Shown here: piece after piece, positions 9,048 to 17,352 of the stretch
How the letters are laid out: every line of letters starts with the position of its first letter
Numbering within the stretch: the stretch's first letter is position 1
Source: Falsiroseomonas sp050563525
GTDB taxonomy: Bacteria > Pseudomonadota > Alphaproteobacteria > Acetobacterales > Acetobacteraceae
Assembly: GCF_050563525.1 (NCBI RefSeq)
Contig: NZ_JBNXUN010000006.1
Location: 248,001 to 312,000, forward strand
Length of the DNA: 64,000 nucleotides
Direction of reading: 5' to 3'
Made by a program: the position numbers and the translations under genes
Notes under the pieces: generated by a model
Told to the model about the DNA's origin: nothing
Database searches by the model: none
Seen by the model: the letters and a program-made list of their open reading frames with translations, nothing else

Positions 9048-10009
9048 GGGTCCACGCCCTCCGGCAGCGGCGGTGTTCCGTGGGTATGAAAGGAAGAAAT
9101 GGTCTGCAGGCCCCAGGCCTGGCCGCGGCGGCGCTCGGCCTCGGTCCAGACGATGGGCTTCCAGTCCGGCGCCAGCACCAGCCGCGCCCCGGCATTTGCC
9201 AACTCCACGCGGTTGCCGCCGGGTTCATACACGTACAGGAAGAAGGTCTGCTGGATGGCGTGCTTGTGCGGCCCGGTCTCGATGTGCACGCCGGCCTCCA
9301 GGAAGATGTCGGCGGCGCGCAGGATGTCCTCGCGGCTATCCAGCGCGTAGGTCAGGTGGTGGAAGCGGTCGCCGATGCCGTGCGCTTCCCGCGAATAGGC
9401 GATGTCGTAGGATTTGTTGGTGCAGGTCAGCCACAGCCCGGCTTCGACGCCGCTGTCGAGGATGATCTGCTCGGTGGTGCGCATCCCCAGGCATTGCTCG
9501 AAGAAAATGCGGTTGGCGCCGATGTCGGCCGCCAGCAGGTTGATGTGGTCCAGCCGCCGCACGTTCACGCCGCGCGCCGGGAAGCGCTGCGCCTGGTTCT
9601 TCAGCGCCGGCTTCTGGCCGGCCGGCGGGTCGTACCATTCGGTATCGTAGTACAGCTCGATCGTGTGGCCGTCCGCGTCGCGGCAGACGAAGCTGCGGCC
9701 GTGGCCGAGGTCGCCATCGGTCCAGCCCATCCCGAACCCCGCCGCCGTCAGCGCAGCGGCGCGGCGTTCCAGCGCCTGCGGGCTGCGCGTGCGGAAGGCG
9801 AAGTGGCGGATGCCGGAGGTCTCGTGCGCCGTCAGCTTCAGGGTGTAGCGCTCATAATCGTCCCAGGCGCGGAGATAGGCGGAACCCGGCGCCTCGCCGG
9901 AGACGGTCATGCCCATGACATCGACGAAAAAGCGCAGGCTGTCGTCGAAGCGCGGTGTCAGCAGTTCCAGATGGCCGAGATGGGCCAAGTCCATCACCGG
10001 CTCATCCAT
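9044..10009 (-). CDS. Type I extradiol (catechol 2,3-dioxygenase-like) ring-cleavage dioxygenase, VOC superfamily
   Basis: A 321-residue two-domain VOC protein. Both halves repeat the fold: HLGHLELLTP opens domain one and VRRLDHINLLA opens domain two. The iron triad is visible as His155, His217 or His218 (RFHHLTYA), and Glu269 (PGGNRVEL), spaced as in catechol 2,3-dioxygenase; tyrosines at 259 and 261 fit the conserved second-sphere Tyr. It starts two bases after the GalB-like stop and overlaps the next gene by ATGA. It probably cleaves a catechol next to its hydroxyls. The substrate is unknown, but a carboxylated catechol fits the downstream LigI- and GalB-like enzymes. Confidence 0.9.
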   Translation of the reverse strand: MDEPVMDLAHLGHLELLTPRFDDSLRFFVDVMGMTVSGEAPGSAYLRAWDDYERYTLKLTAHETSGIRHFAFRTRSPQALERRAAALTAAGFGMGWTDGDLGHGRSFVCRDADGHTIELYYDTEWYDPPAGQKPALKNQAQRFPARGVNVRRLDHINLLAADIGANRIFFEQCLGMRTTEQIILDSGVEAGLWLTCTNKSYDIAYSREAHGIGDRFHHLTYALDSREDILRAADIFLEAGVHIETGPHKHAIQQTFFLYVYEPGGNRVELANAGARLVLAPDWKPIVWTEAERRRGQAWGLQTISSFHTHGTPPLPEGVDP

Positions 10010-10011
10010 GC

Positions 10012-10728
10012 TCAGACCAGCTCTTCCAGCGCCTGCGGGAACAGCCGCTGATAGGCCTCGCCATGCACCATCGGCTTGCCGGAGTTGCGGCCGCCCTGCA
10101 TGCCGCGGTTCAGCGCCACGCGCTCGTAGTATGCCCACAGATGCTTTTGCGCCGGCAGGCACTGGAACGCCTTGAACTTGGTCTCCCACACCTCGGAGAT
10201 GTTGAGCAGCACGTCCGGCTTGAAGCCGCATTGCTCGGGCTGGTGCGGTTCGAACAGGAACATCGCCGGCGCGCTGTAGGTGTAGTCCGCCTGCGGCTTG
10301 TGCCCCATCGCCTGGGCGATGACGCGCGCCTTCTGGGCGAAATGCACGGCCTCGGGGTGGTCGAAATTGTAGGGGTCGTGCAGCGCGTGGCTGAGCACGA
10401 AGCTGGGGTTCAGCTCGCGGAAGATGTCGATGGCGCGGTCCAGCATGGCCTCGGTCGTCACCAGCGGGTAGTCGCCGGCATCCATGAACTCGATCTCGGC
10501 GCCGAGCACCGCGGCCGCCGCCTCGGCCTCGGCCTTCCGACCTTCCTTGACGCCCTGCAGCGTCGCGCCCTTCTCCTTCCAGGCGAACTGGCTCTCGCCG
10601 CGCTCGCCATAGGACAGGCAGAGGATCTTCATGCGGTAGCCGCGCTTCGCATGCAGTGCGATGGCGCCGCCGGCACGCCAGACGAAGTCGCCGGGATGGG
10701 CGGTGACGACGAGACCCGTCTTGGACAT
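10012..10728 (-). CDS. galB: PIG-L/LmbE-family protein, 4-oxalomesaconate hydratase (GalB)-like
   Basis: A 238-residue LmbE-fold metal-dependent hydrolase. The start at 10728 has AGGGGA upstream; an upstream ATG-like codon at 10788 would add an atypical leader. The metal motif is AHPGDF (His11, Asp14) instead of the usual AHPDDE, and a second site is in NFDHPEAVHF. The stretches FVWRAGGAIALHA and CLSYGERGES match my memory of Pseudomonas GalB, the 4-oxalomesaconate hydratase of gallate catabolism, which is a PIG-L homologue rather than a deacetylase. It is the first gene after LysR. The GalB call is supported by the LigI-like gene in the operon. Confidence 0.78.
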   Translation of the reverse strand: MSKTGLVVTAHPGDFVWRAGGAIALHAKRGYRMKILCLSYGERGESQFAWKEKGATLQGVKEGRKAEAEAAAAVLGAEIEFMDAGDYPLVTTEAMLDRAIDIFRELNPSFVLSHALHDPYNFDHPEAVHFAQKARVIAQAMGHKPQADYTYSAPAMFLFEPHQPEQCGFKPDVLLNISEVWETKFKAFQCLPAQKHLWAYYERVALNRGMQGGRNSGKPMVHGEAYQRLFPQALEELV

Positions 10729-10768
10729 GCGATTTCCCCTGTATGGCCAGTTCGCCGAAGGTATGCCG

Positions 10769-10786
10769 GTGGCGCGGCTTCGCCAC
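10769..10786. promoter_or_regulatory. Inverted repeat upstream of galB-like gene, candidate LysR site
   Basis: GTGGCG at 10769-10774 and CGCCAC at 10781-10786 are a perfect inverted repeat with a six-base spacer, 41 bases before the galB-like start. The position suits a regulator site or a leader hairpin. It is seen in sequence; binding is inferred. Confidence 0.35.
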
Positions 10787-10806
10787 AAATGGAAAGAACG
10801 GCGAGA

Positions 10807-11724
10807 CTATGCCGTTTTCTGCATCTTCGTCCCCTGCGCCTTGAAGCGCCGCCGCAGCAGGCCCAGCAGCGCCTCCGCCGCCGGGCTGAGCGGCACGCCG
10901 CGCCGGGAGACCACGCCGAGGCGCCGCAGCACCCCCGGATCGCGCAGCGCCACCGCCACCACCCCGGCCGAGCCCGCCGCCTCCACCGCCAGGCGCGGCA
11001 CGACCGCCAGTGCCAGGCCGGCTTCGACCATGCTGATCGCGGTCGCCAGGTGCTGCACCTCATACCGCCAGTCCATCGCGTCCCGGCGGGCGCCCAGCGC
11101 CTCGTCCAGCAGGGCGCGGTTGCCAGTGTGCGGGGCAACGCGGACCAGCGGGTGGCCCTCCAGATCGGCCCAGGACAGGTGTGGCCGGGTGGCGAAGGCG
11201 TGCGCGGCCGGGCAGGCGACGACGAAGACCTCGGTCAGCAGTGGCACGATATCCAGATCCCACCGGTTGGCGGAGACGATGGTGATGCCGAACTCGGCCT
11301 CCCCGCGCGCCACGCGCTCCGCGATCTCGCTGGCCGAATTGTCGAAGACCTTGACGGTTACGCCGGGATGGGTGCCGGCGAATTCGACCAGCAGGCGCGG
11401 AATGTGGTGCACGGCGATGGTCGGCAGGCAGCCGATGGCGACCGTCTGGCCGCCCTGGCTGGCCCCCGCGCGCAGTTCCGCCAGCACGGTGATGAGCGCC
11501 TCCACCGGCCCGCGCGCCCGGGCGGCGAGTTCCAGCCCGGCCGGCGTCAGCGTCACCTGCCGGGTGGTGCGTGCCAGCAGCCTGGTGCCCAGCGCGTCCT
11601 CGAACTTGCGGATGCGGTGCGACAGGCCGGTCTGCGACAGGTTGAGGTGGGCGGCCGCCTTGCGGAACGATCCACGTTCCGCGATCGACAGGAAGGCTTC
11701 CAGGCCGAGGAAGTCCACCGCCAT
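10807..11724 (-). CDS. LysR-family transcriptional regulator
   Basis: A 305-residue LysR regulator. The N-terminal winged helix (residues 1-65) has the standard pattern FLSIAERGSFRKAAAHLNLSQ and RKFEDALGTRLLART; the rest is the periplasmic-binding-like effector domain. It lies immediately upstream of the galB-like gene on the same strand, 78 bases apart, and a perfect 6-bp inverted repeat sits in that gap. It probably controls the ring-cleavage operon in response to an aromatic or dicarboxylate ligand. Confidence 0.93.
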   Translation of the reverse strand: MAVDFLGLEAFLSIAERGSFRKAAAHLNLSQTGLSHRIRKFEDALGTRLLARTTRQVTLTPAGLELAARARGPVEALITVLAELRAGASQGGQTVAIGCLPTIAVHHIPRLLVEFAGTHPGVTVKVFDNSASEIAERVARGEAEFGITIVSANRWDLDIVPLLTEVFVVACPAAHAFATRPHLSWADLEGHPLVRVAPHTGNRALLDEALGARRDAMDWRYEVQHLATAISMVEAGLALAVVPRLAVEAAGSAGVVAVALRDPGVLRRLGVVSRRGVPLSPAAEALLGLLRRRFKAQGTKMQKTA

Positions 11725-11774
11725 GCCTGCGCCCTCCCCCGCCGCGTTCCGTGAACGCTACGGGGGCGCCGGCG

Positions 11775-11957
11775 TCAAGCTTTTGCGGTGCGGCGGCGCA
11801 AGGGCTCCAGCCGGCGCCGCGGTTCCTGGCAGGCCTTCAGGCAATCCGCGGCGGTGTTGGCGGGTGGCTGCTGCCGACGCCACAGGGCAGCGAGGCTTTC
11901 GCGCGTGGGCGCGCCCCGGCGCGCCCAGATGACGCGGCGTTCGAGGTCGGTCTGCAT
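11775..11957 (-). CDS. Small hypothetical protein, 60 residues
   Basis: A short basic protein (nine or more Arg) with a very good ribosome site, GGAGGA six bases before the ATG at 11957. It begins MQTDLERRVIW and ends RRRTAKA, with no membrane segment and a single cysteine. It lies between the LysR regulator and the PanE-like gene on the same strand. I do not recognise a family; the strong start signal is the main reason to call it. Confidence 0.55.
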   Translation of the reverse strand: MQTDLERRVIWARRGAPTRESLAALWRRQQPPANTAADCLKACQEPRRRLEPLRRRTAKA

Positions 11958-12006
11958 GTCGGCTCCTCCGGCCCGCGCAACGCCGCGGGCCGGCACAGGT
12001 TCCCGC

Positions 12007-13071
12007 TCAGTTCAGCCGAAGATCGTGGATGTGGCGTGGGTCGGCCGCGATCTCGCCGCGCTCGACACGCTGCACCAGGCTGGTCAGCGCCGCATTGGCC
12101 GGCGTGGGCAGGCCGAGCGGCTGCGCCTGGTCCACGATGAAGCCGTTGAGGAAGCCGATCTCCGTCCGCCGCCCCTTCACCATGTCCTGCCCCATGGAGG
12201 GCCGGTGCGCGCCGCCGCCGGGCTTCTTCGCTTCCTCCAGCCGATGCGCGTCGTACTGCGCACGAGCCGCGGCATCGCCCTCCCCGGCGCGGGCGATCAC
12301 CTCCGGGTCCAGATGGTGGATCTCCTCCAGCGCGTAGCCGAGCGCCTGGCCAAGGCGGATCGCCTCGCTGCCCAACCGGGCGCCAAAGTCGCGCAGCCGG
12401 TCGTCCAGCAGCGTGTCGCGGCTGATCAGGCCGGTGCAGGCGCACAACCCGTTGCCCATGACGTTGGCGACCAGCTTCGACCAGCGCTCGCCCCACAGGT
12501 TGGTGGTGACGGTGGTGCTGTCGGAAAGTGCCGTCAGCCGCCCGACCTCCCGCGCCCGGTCGGTGATGCGGCCATGCACCTCCCCCACCCGATACACGGT
12601 GTGCGCGGCGCCGCCCTTGCCGGAGGCGCGGCGCACATGACCAGGCTCGCACAGATCCACGGTGATCGAGCTGGCGATGGCACCCAGGGTGCGGCCCCAG
12701 CCGACGATGCCGGCGATGGTCTCCTCGTTCATGCAGTTCTGCAGGCTGACGACGAAGCCCTCCGGCGCCAGGTACTGCCGGATCATCATGGTGGCCCAGG
12801 CGGTGTCGTAGGATTTCACGCAGACGAAGGCGATATCGAAGGGCTTTTCGCGCGCGACCGATTGCAGCTCGGTCAGGTGCAGCGCGCGCACCGGCACGGT
12901 GAATTCCGGCACGTCCTTGAGGTGGCTGATGCGCAGGCCGCGGGCCCGCATCGCCTCGACATTCTCGGGCCACATGTCGACGAAGGTCACATCCTCCCCG
13001 GCCTGCGCCATGTGCGCGCCGGCATAGCCGCCAACCGCGCCGGCGCCGATGATGGCGATGCGATGAGCCAT
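12007..13071 (-). CDS. Ketopantoate reductase family protein (PanE/ApbA-like 2-oxoacid reductase)
   Basis: A 354-residue NAD(P)-dependent oxidoreductase. The Rossmann motif GAGAVGG is at residues 9-15, the family lysine is in FVCVKSYDT, and the C-terminal helical domain includes NGLCACTGLISRD and RPSMGQDMVKGRRTEIGFLNG, the conserved ApbA-C segment. It is longer than housekeeping PanE (about 300), so a dedicated catabolic 2-oxoacid or beta-ketoacid reductase is more likely than pantothenate synthesis. It is divergent from the hydantoinase operon, with 89 bases between the starts. Confidence 0.85.
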   Translation of the reverse strand: MAHRIAIIGAGAVGGYAGAHMAQAGEDVTFVDMWPENVEAMRARGLRISHLKDVPEFTVPVRALHLTELQSVAREKPFDIAFVCVKSYDTAWATMMIRQYLAPEGFVVSLQNCMNEETIAGIVGWGRTLGAIASSITVDLCEPGHVRRASGKGGAAHTVYRVGEVHGRITDRAREVGRLTALSDSTTVTTNLWGERWSKLVANVMGNGLCACTGLISRDTLLDDRLRDFGARLGSEAIRLGQALGYALEEIHHLDPEVIARAGEGDAAARAQYDAHRLEEAKKPGGGAHRPSMGQDMVKGRRTEIGFLNGFIVDQAQPLGLPTPANAALTSLVQRVERGEIAADPRHIHDLRLN

Positions 13072-13088
13072 GGTTCGTCCCCTCGATG

Positions 13089-13103
13089 TTGGCCGAAGGC
13101 TAA
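13089..13103. promoter_or_regulatory. Near-perfect palindrome between the PanE-like and HyuA genes
   Basis: The 15-base element TTGGCCGAAGGCTAA has six-base arms around GAA with one mismatch. It lies in the 89-base divergent gap, where a shared operator would be expected. No dedicated regulator is adjacent, so this is a weak call. Confidence 0.25.
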
Positions 13104-13160
13104 CGCGAGAGGCGCGGGCGCACCAGACGGGCCACCCTTCCCGCGCCCCGGCCCGCTGCT

Positions 13161-15224
13161 ATGGTCGCGGCCATGCAGCAAGACCGCCCCGTCCGGATCG
13201 CCGTCGATATCGGCGGCACCTTCACCGACCTCCAGATCCTCGATGCACGGCACGGGAAGATTTGGGCCTGGAAGACGCCGACCACGCCGCAGGACCCGTC
13301 GGAGGGGCTGCTGCTCGGGGTGCGGGAGGCCGCCGCGCGGTTCGGCTTCGCGCTGGCGGATGTCGGCCTGCTGCTGCACGGCACCACCATCGCCACCAAT
13401 GCGGTGCTGGAGCGTCGGCTGGCGCGCGGGGTGCTGCTGACCACCGCGGGGTTCGAGGATGTGCTCGAGATCACCCGTCATGTCCGCCGCGACATCTATG
13501 GCCTGGCGCCGGATCCCTTCCCCTGCCTGATCCCGCGCGACCGCAGGATGGGCGTGGCGGAGCGGTTGCGCGCCGACGGCAGCGTGGAGACGAAGCTGGC
13601 GCTGGGCGACCTGCTGGCACGGCTGGCGGCGCTGCGGCCCGAGGCGGTGGCGGTTTGCCTGCTGCATGCCTACGCCAACCCGGCGCATGAGCGCGCGCTG
13701 CGCGATGCGATCCTGGCGGCGCAACCCGGGCTGCCGGTCTCGATCTCCTCCGACATCTCGCCGGAAATCCGCGAGTATGAGCGCAGCAGCACCACGGTGC
13801 TGAATGCGCTGCTGGTGCCGGTGGTACGCGACTACCTGCAACGGCTCGCGGCGCGGCTGGGACAGGATGGCTTCGAGCCGCGCATCTTCCTGGTGCAGTC
13901 GAATGGCGGCGTGTGCAGCCTGGAGACGGCGGCCGAACAGCCGGCCCGGCTGCTGCTCAGCGGCCCCTCCGGCGGCGCGCTGGCGGCGTCGCGCATCGCG
14001 CAGGAACTGGGGCGGCCGAACCTCGTCGCCGTCGACATGGGCGGCACCAGCTACGATGTCTCCGTCGTACAAGAGGGCCGCGTCTCCCTCGTCACGCAGG
14101 GCGAGGTCGATGGCCTACCGGTGCGCCTGCCGATGGTGGAGATGCGCACCATTGGCGCCGGCGGCGGGTCGATCGCCATGGTGGAGGCCGGCGGCCGCCT
14201 TACCGTCGGGCCGCGCAGCGCCGGGGCGCGGCCGGGTCCGGTGGCCTATGGCCGCGGCGGCACGGAGCCCACGGTGACGGATGCGAACTTGGCGCTCGGC
14301 CGGCTGGATGCGGATTTCTTCCTCGGCGGCACGATGACGCTGGACATGCCGGCCACCCATCGGGCGCTGGCGCGGCTCGGCGCCGCGCTCGGCCTCGGAG
14401 AGGAAGCGACGGCGGAGGGGATCATGGCGCTGACCAACGCCTCGCTCGCTGCGGCGGTGCGGCTTTCGCTGTTCGAGAAGGGCCTGCACCCGCGCGACTT
14501 CGCGCTGCTCAGCTTCGGCGGCGCCGGTGGGCTGCACGCGACGGAGGTGGCAGAGGAAATGGGCATGACGGAGGTGATCTTCCCGCGCGATCCCGGCACG
14601 CTGTCCGCCTACGGCATCCTGTTCTCAGACCTGGTGCAGGATCTCGCCCGGTCCCGCCTGTTCACGCTGGGCGCGGATGCGTTGCCTGGGCTTGGCGCCC
14701 TGATCGAGGAATTGCGGGCGGAGGCCGATGCGCGGCTGGCGCGGGATGGGGTGGCAGAGGCCGATCGCGCGCTGCATGTCGCGGCCGACATGCGCTACCA
14801 CGGCCAGGCCTTCGAATTGGTGGTGCCGTGGGGCGACGTCACGCAACCCGACGCCGAGAGCCTGGCCGGGCTGGCGGAGCGTTTTCATGCGACGCATCGC
14901 CAGCGCTTCTCCTATGCCTCGGAGGCTGAGCCAGTCGAGATCGTCACGCTGCGCGTCACCGCCACCGGCCGCCTTCCGCGCCCAGCGCCAGCGGTGCCGC
15001 AGCCGGTGGATCGTCCTTCGGTGAAGGGCACGCGACGCATCTTCGCGCATGGCGCCTGGCACCAGGCGGTGGTGTGGGACCGGGAAGCGTTGCGGCCGGA
15101 CGACATCCTCGAAGGCCCAGCGATCATCGAGGAAGCCTTCGCCACGCATTATCTCGCGCGCGGCTGGACCGCGCGGCCCGGCGCGGCGGGCGCCATCATC
15201 GCGACGAAGGATGCGGCGGGATGA
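13161..15224 (+). CDS. hyuA: Hydantoinase/oxoprolinase A subunit (HyuA family)
   Basis: A 687-residue ATP-dependent hydantoinase/oxoprolinase/acetone carboxylase family A subunit. It begins with the phosphate loop AVDIGGTFTD, contains the central VAVDMGGTSYDVS second actin-like ATPase motif, and has the glycine-rich IGAGGGSIAMVEAGG and LLSFGGAGG loops. The start could be 13161 or the in-frame ATG at 13173; neither has a clear ribosome site. Its stop overlaps the HyuB start (ATGA), so an AB complex is certain. Members hydrolyse cyclic amides or carboxylate ketones using ATP; the substrate is open. Confidence 0.92.
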   Translation: MVAAMQQDRPVRIAVDIGGTFTDLQILDARHGKIWAWKTPTTPQDPSEGLLLGVREAAARFGFALADVGLLLHGTTIATNAVLERRLARGVLLTTAGFEDVLEITRHVRRDIYGLAPDPFPCLIPRDRRMGVAERLRADGSVETKLALGDLLARLAALRPEAVAVCLLHAYANPAHERALRDAILAAQPGLPVSISSDISPEIREYERSSTTVLNALLVPVVRDYLQRLAARLGQDGFEPRIFLVQSNGGVCSLETAAEQPARLLLSGPSGGALAASRIAQELGRPNLVAVDMGGTSYDVSVVQEGRVSLVTQGEVDGLPVRLPMVEMRTIGAGGGSIAMVEAGGRLTVGPRSAGARPGPVAYGRGGTEPTVTDANLALGRLDADFFLGGTMTLDMPATHRALARLGAALGLGEEATAEGIMALTNASLAAAVRLSLFEKGLHPRDFALLSFGGAGGLHATEVAEEMGMTEVIFPRDPGTLSAYGILFSDLVQDLARSRLFTLGADALPGLGALIEELRAEADARLARDGVAEADRALHVAADMRYHGQAFELVVPWGDVTQPDAESLAGLAERFHATHRQRFSYASEAEPVEIVTLRVTATGRLPRPAPAVPQPVDRPSVKGTRRIFAHGAWHQAVVWDREALRPDDILEGPAIIEEAFATHYLARGWTARPGAAGAIIATKDAAG

Positions 15225-16885
15225 CCCTGCTCAACGGGACCGGGCTCAACCCGATCGACATCGAGGTCATCCGCAACGCGCTGACAGCCGCAGCGGCGGA
15301 GATGGATGTGACGGTCTGGCGAACCAGCCGCAGCACCATCGTGCGGGAGCTGCTGGACTACTCCACCGCCGTGTTCGACTCGGAAGGCTGGAACCTGGCG
15401 CAATCCGCCCGCATCCCGAGTCATCTGAACAGCATGAGCGCGGCGCTGCGCACCCTGCTCAGCGACTTCGTGCGGGCGGAGGACTGGGGGCCGGACGACG
15501 TCGTCATCACCAACGACCCGTATTGCGGCGGCCAGCACCTGCCGGACATCATCGCCTTCCGCCCGGTGTTCCACGAGGGCACGCGCATCGCCTATGTCGG
15601 CACGCTGTGCCACCACATCGATGTCGGCGGGCTGGTCGCCGGCAGCTATCCGTCCAAGGCCACCGAGATCTTCCAGGAAGGCCTGCGCATCCCGCCCGTC
15701 AAGCTGATCGACAAGGGCGTGCGCAACGAGGCGGTGTGGGCGATCATCCGGCAGAACATCCGCAAGCCGGACCTGCTGCTGGGCGACCTGCAAAGCCAGG
15801 TTGCGTCCCTGGAAGTCGGCCGCCTGGCGCTGGCCCGGCTGGCGGCGCGCTTCGGCGCGGCGGCGATGCTGGAGGCCGGGCGCCGCATCCTCGACATGAG
15901 CGAGGCGGCGATGCGCGCGGCGCTGCGCGACATGCCGGACGGCGTCTATGAGTTCACCGATCAGCTCGACGATGACGGCATCGAGATCGGCACGCCGATC
16001 CTGCTGCATGTGAAGCTGGAGATCGCCCGGGACCAAGCCATCGTGGACCTGTCCGGCTGTTCCCCGCAGGTGCAGGGGCCGACCAATGCGACGTTGGCCA
16101 GCAGCAATTCCGCCGTGATGTTCGCGCTGATGAGCGCGGCACTTGGTGGCCAGCGCGGCGGCAATTTCGCGATGAATGCCGGCTGCTACCGCCCGATCAC
16201 GGTGATCGCGCCGGAGGGGCTGGTGGTGAATGCGCGGGCGCCCGCGCCGGTCGCGCACCGCATTGCGGTGACGCACCGCCTGCTGAACGCGATGTTCGGC
16301 GCGCTGCACCAGGCGGTACCGGACCGCATTCCCGCCGCCTATTACGGCTGTTCCTACGTCACCACCTTCCAGACCATCGGCGCCGATGCCAAGCGCGACG
16401 TACTCGTGGAGATCGAGATCGGCGGGTCCGGCGCGACGCCGGGCAAGGATGGCGTCAACGCCTATTCCAGTGGCATGCACAACAACAGCAACATCCCCGT
16501 CGAGATGATCGAGGCGCAGATGCCGCTGACCATCCTGCGCTATGCGCTGCTGCCGGGCACCGGAGGCGACGGGATGCACCGCGGCGGGCTTGGCCTGGTG
16601 CGGGAATGGCGGATCGATTCCGAACGCTGCTTCTTCACCGCCAACATGGACCGCTTCTTCAGCCAGCCCTACGGCCTGGCCGGCGGCGCGCCGGCCAGCG
16701 TCGGCCGGTTGGAGTTTTGCCGGGGTGGCGCCACCACCGCCATTCCGCCGAAATCGGACAACGTGCCGCTGATGGCCGGCGATATCGTGCGGCTCGAAAC
16801 TTCGGGCGGCGGCGGCTTCGGCCCGGCGACGCAGCGGCCACAGGCGAAGCGGGACGACGACCGCCGACTGGGCTACGCGCCGTGA
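15221..16885 (+). CDS. hyuB: Hydantoinase B subunit (HyuB family)
   Basis: A 554-residue HyuB subunit, partner of the preceding HyuA. Family features are NPIDIEVIRNAL at the start, ITNDPYCGGQHLPDI (metal-site region, around residue 95), GHIDVGG-like CHHIDVGGLVAGSYP, the SSNSAVMFALMSA stretch and the C-terminal GGGGFGP. It starts inside the HyuA stop and ends in a GTGA overlap with a MaoC dehydratase, so the three proteins are made together. Confidence 0.93.
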   Translation: MTLLNGTGLNPIDIEVIRNALTAAAAEMDVTVWRTSRSTIVRELLDYSTAVFDSEGWNLAQSARIPSHLNSMSAALRTLLSDFVRAEDWGPDDVVITNDPYCGGQHLPDIIAFRPVFHEGTRIAYVGTLCHHIDVGGLVAGSYPSKATEIFQEGLRIPPVKLIDKGVRNEAVWAIIRQNIRKPDLLLGDLQSQVASLEVGRLALARLAARFGAAAMLEAGRRILDMSEAAMRAALRDMPDGVYEFTDQLDDDGIEIGTPILLHVKLEIARDQAIVDLSGCSPQVQGPTNATLASSNSAVMFALMSAALGGQRGGNFAMNAGCYRPITVIAPEGLVVNARAPAPVAHRIAVTHRLLNAMFGALHQAVPDRIPAAYYGCSYVTTFQTIGADAKRDVLVEIEIGGSGATPGKDGVNAYSSGMHNNSNIPVEMIEAQMPLTILRYALLPGTGGDGMHRGGLGLVREWRIDSERCFFTANMDRFFSQPYGLAGGAPASVGRLEFCRGGATTAIPPKSDNVPLMAGDIVRLETSGGGGFGPATQRPQAKRDDDRRLGYAP

Positions 16886-17352
16886 GCTTCGACCCGCGCG
16901 CGCACCGCCTGACACCACAACGCTGGTTCGAGGACTTTGCCCTCGGCGAGGTCTTCAACCTGCCAAGCCGGACCATGACGGAGGCGATCTTCCTCGCCTT
17001 CCAGGCCGCATCCGGCGACAACCACCCGATCCACTACGACGTGGAATTCTGCCGCGCCCGCGGCATGCCGCAGATGCTGGCGCACGGATTCCAGGTGGCC
17101 ATCCAGACCGCGGCCGGCGCCGGGCTGTTTCCCTTCATGGTGGAGGACAGCCTGAAGGCGTTCCTCGACCAGTCCAGTCGCTTCCTGGCGCCGGTCTTCG
17201 TCGGCGACACGCTGTACGCATCGCTGCGCGTCGCCACGCTGGAGCCGCAGCGCAGCACCGGTGTCCTCGGCATGGAATCCACGGTCCACAACCAGGACGG
17301 CGTCCTGGTGATGGACGGCACGCAGCGCTACCTGCTGCGCAAGCGAGGCTAG
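16882..17352 (+). CDS. MaoC-family dehydratase
   Basis: A 156-residue single hot-dog protein. The GTG start at 16882 overlaps the HyuB stop (GTGA). The R-specific hydratase core is clear: SGDNHPIHYDVEFCRARGM supplies the catalytic Asp and His, followed by LAHGFQVAIQTAAGAG. It is coupled to HyuAB, suggesting the hydantoinase product enters an enoyl-CoA-like hydration or a related step. It converges with the SDR gene, overlapping by four bases. Confidence 0.88.
   Translation: MSFDPRAHRLTPQRWFEDFALGEVFNLPSRTMTEAIFLAFQAASGDNHPIHYDVEFCRARGMPQMLAHGFQVAIQTAAGAGLFPFMVEDSLKAFLDQSSRFLAPVFVGDTLYASLRVATLEPQRSTGVLGMESTVHNQDGVLVMDGTQRYLLRKRG

Noticed and set aside
9044..10786. 580-codon frame suggesting a fused dioxygenase
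   Set aside because: The N-terminal third is the galB-like gene read out of frame; a proper start for the dioxygenase lies at 10009.
15149..16918. Long minus-strand frame of 589 codons opposite HyuB
   Set aside because: HyuB is clearly real on the plus strand; the antisense protein is His/Arg/Gln-rich low-complexity.
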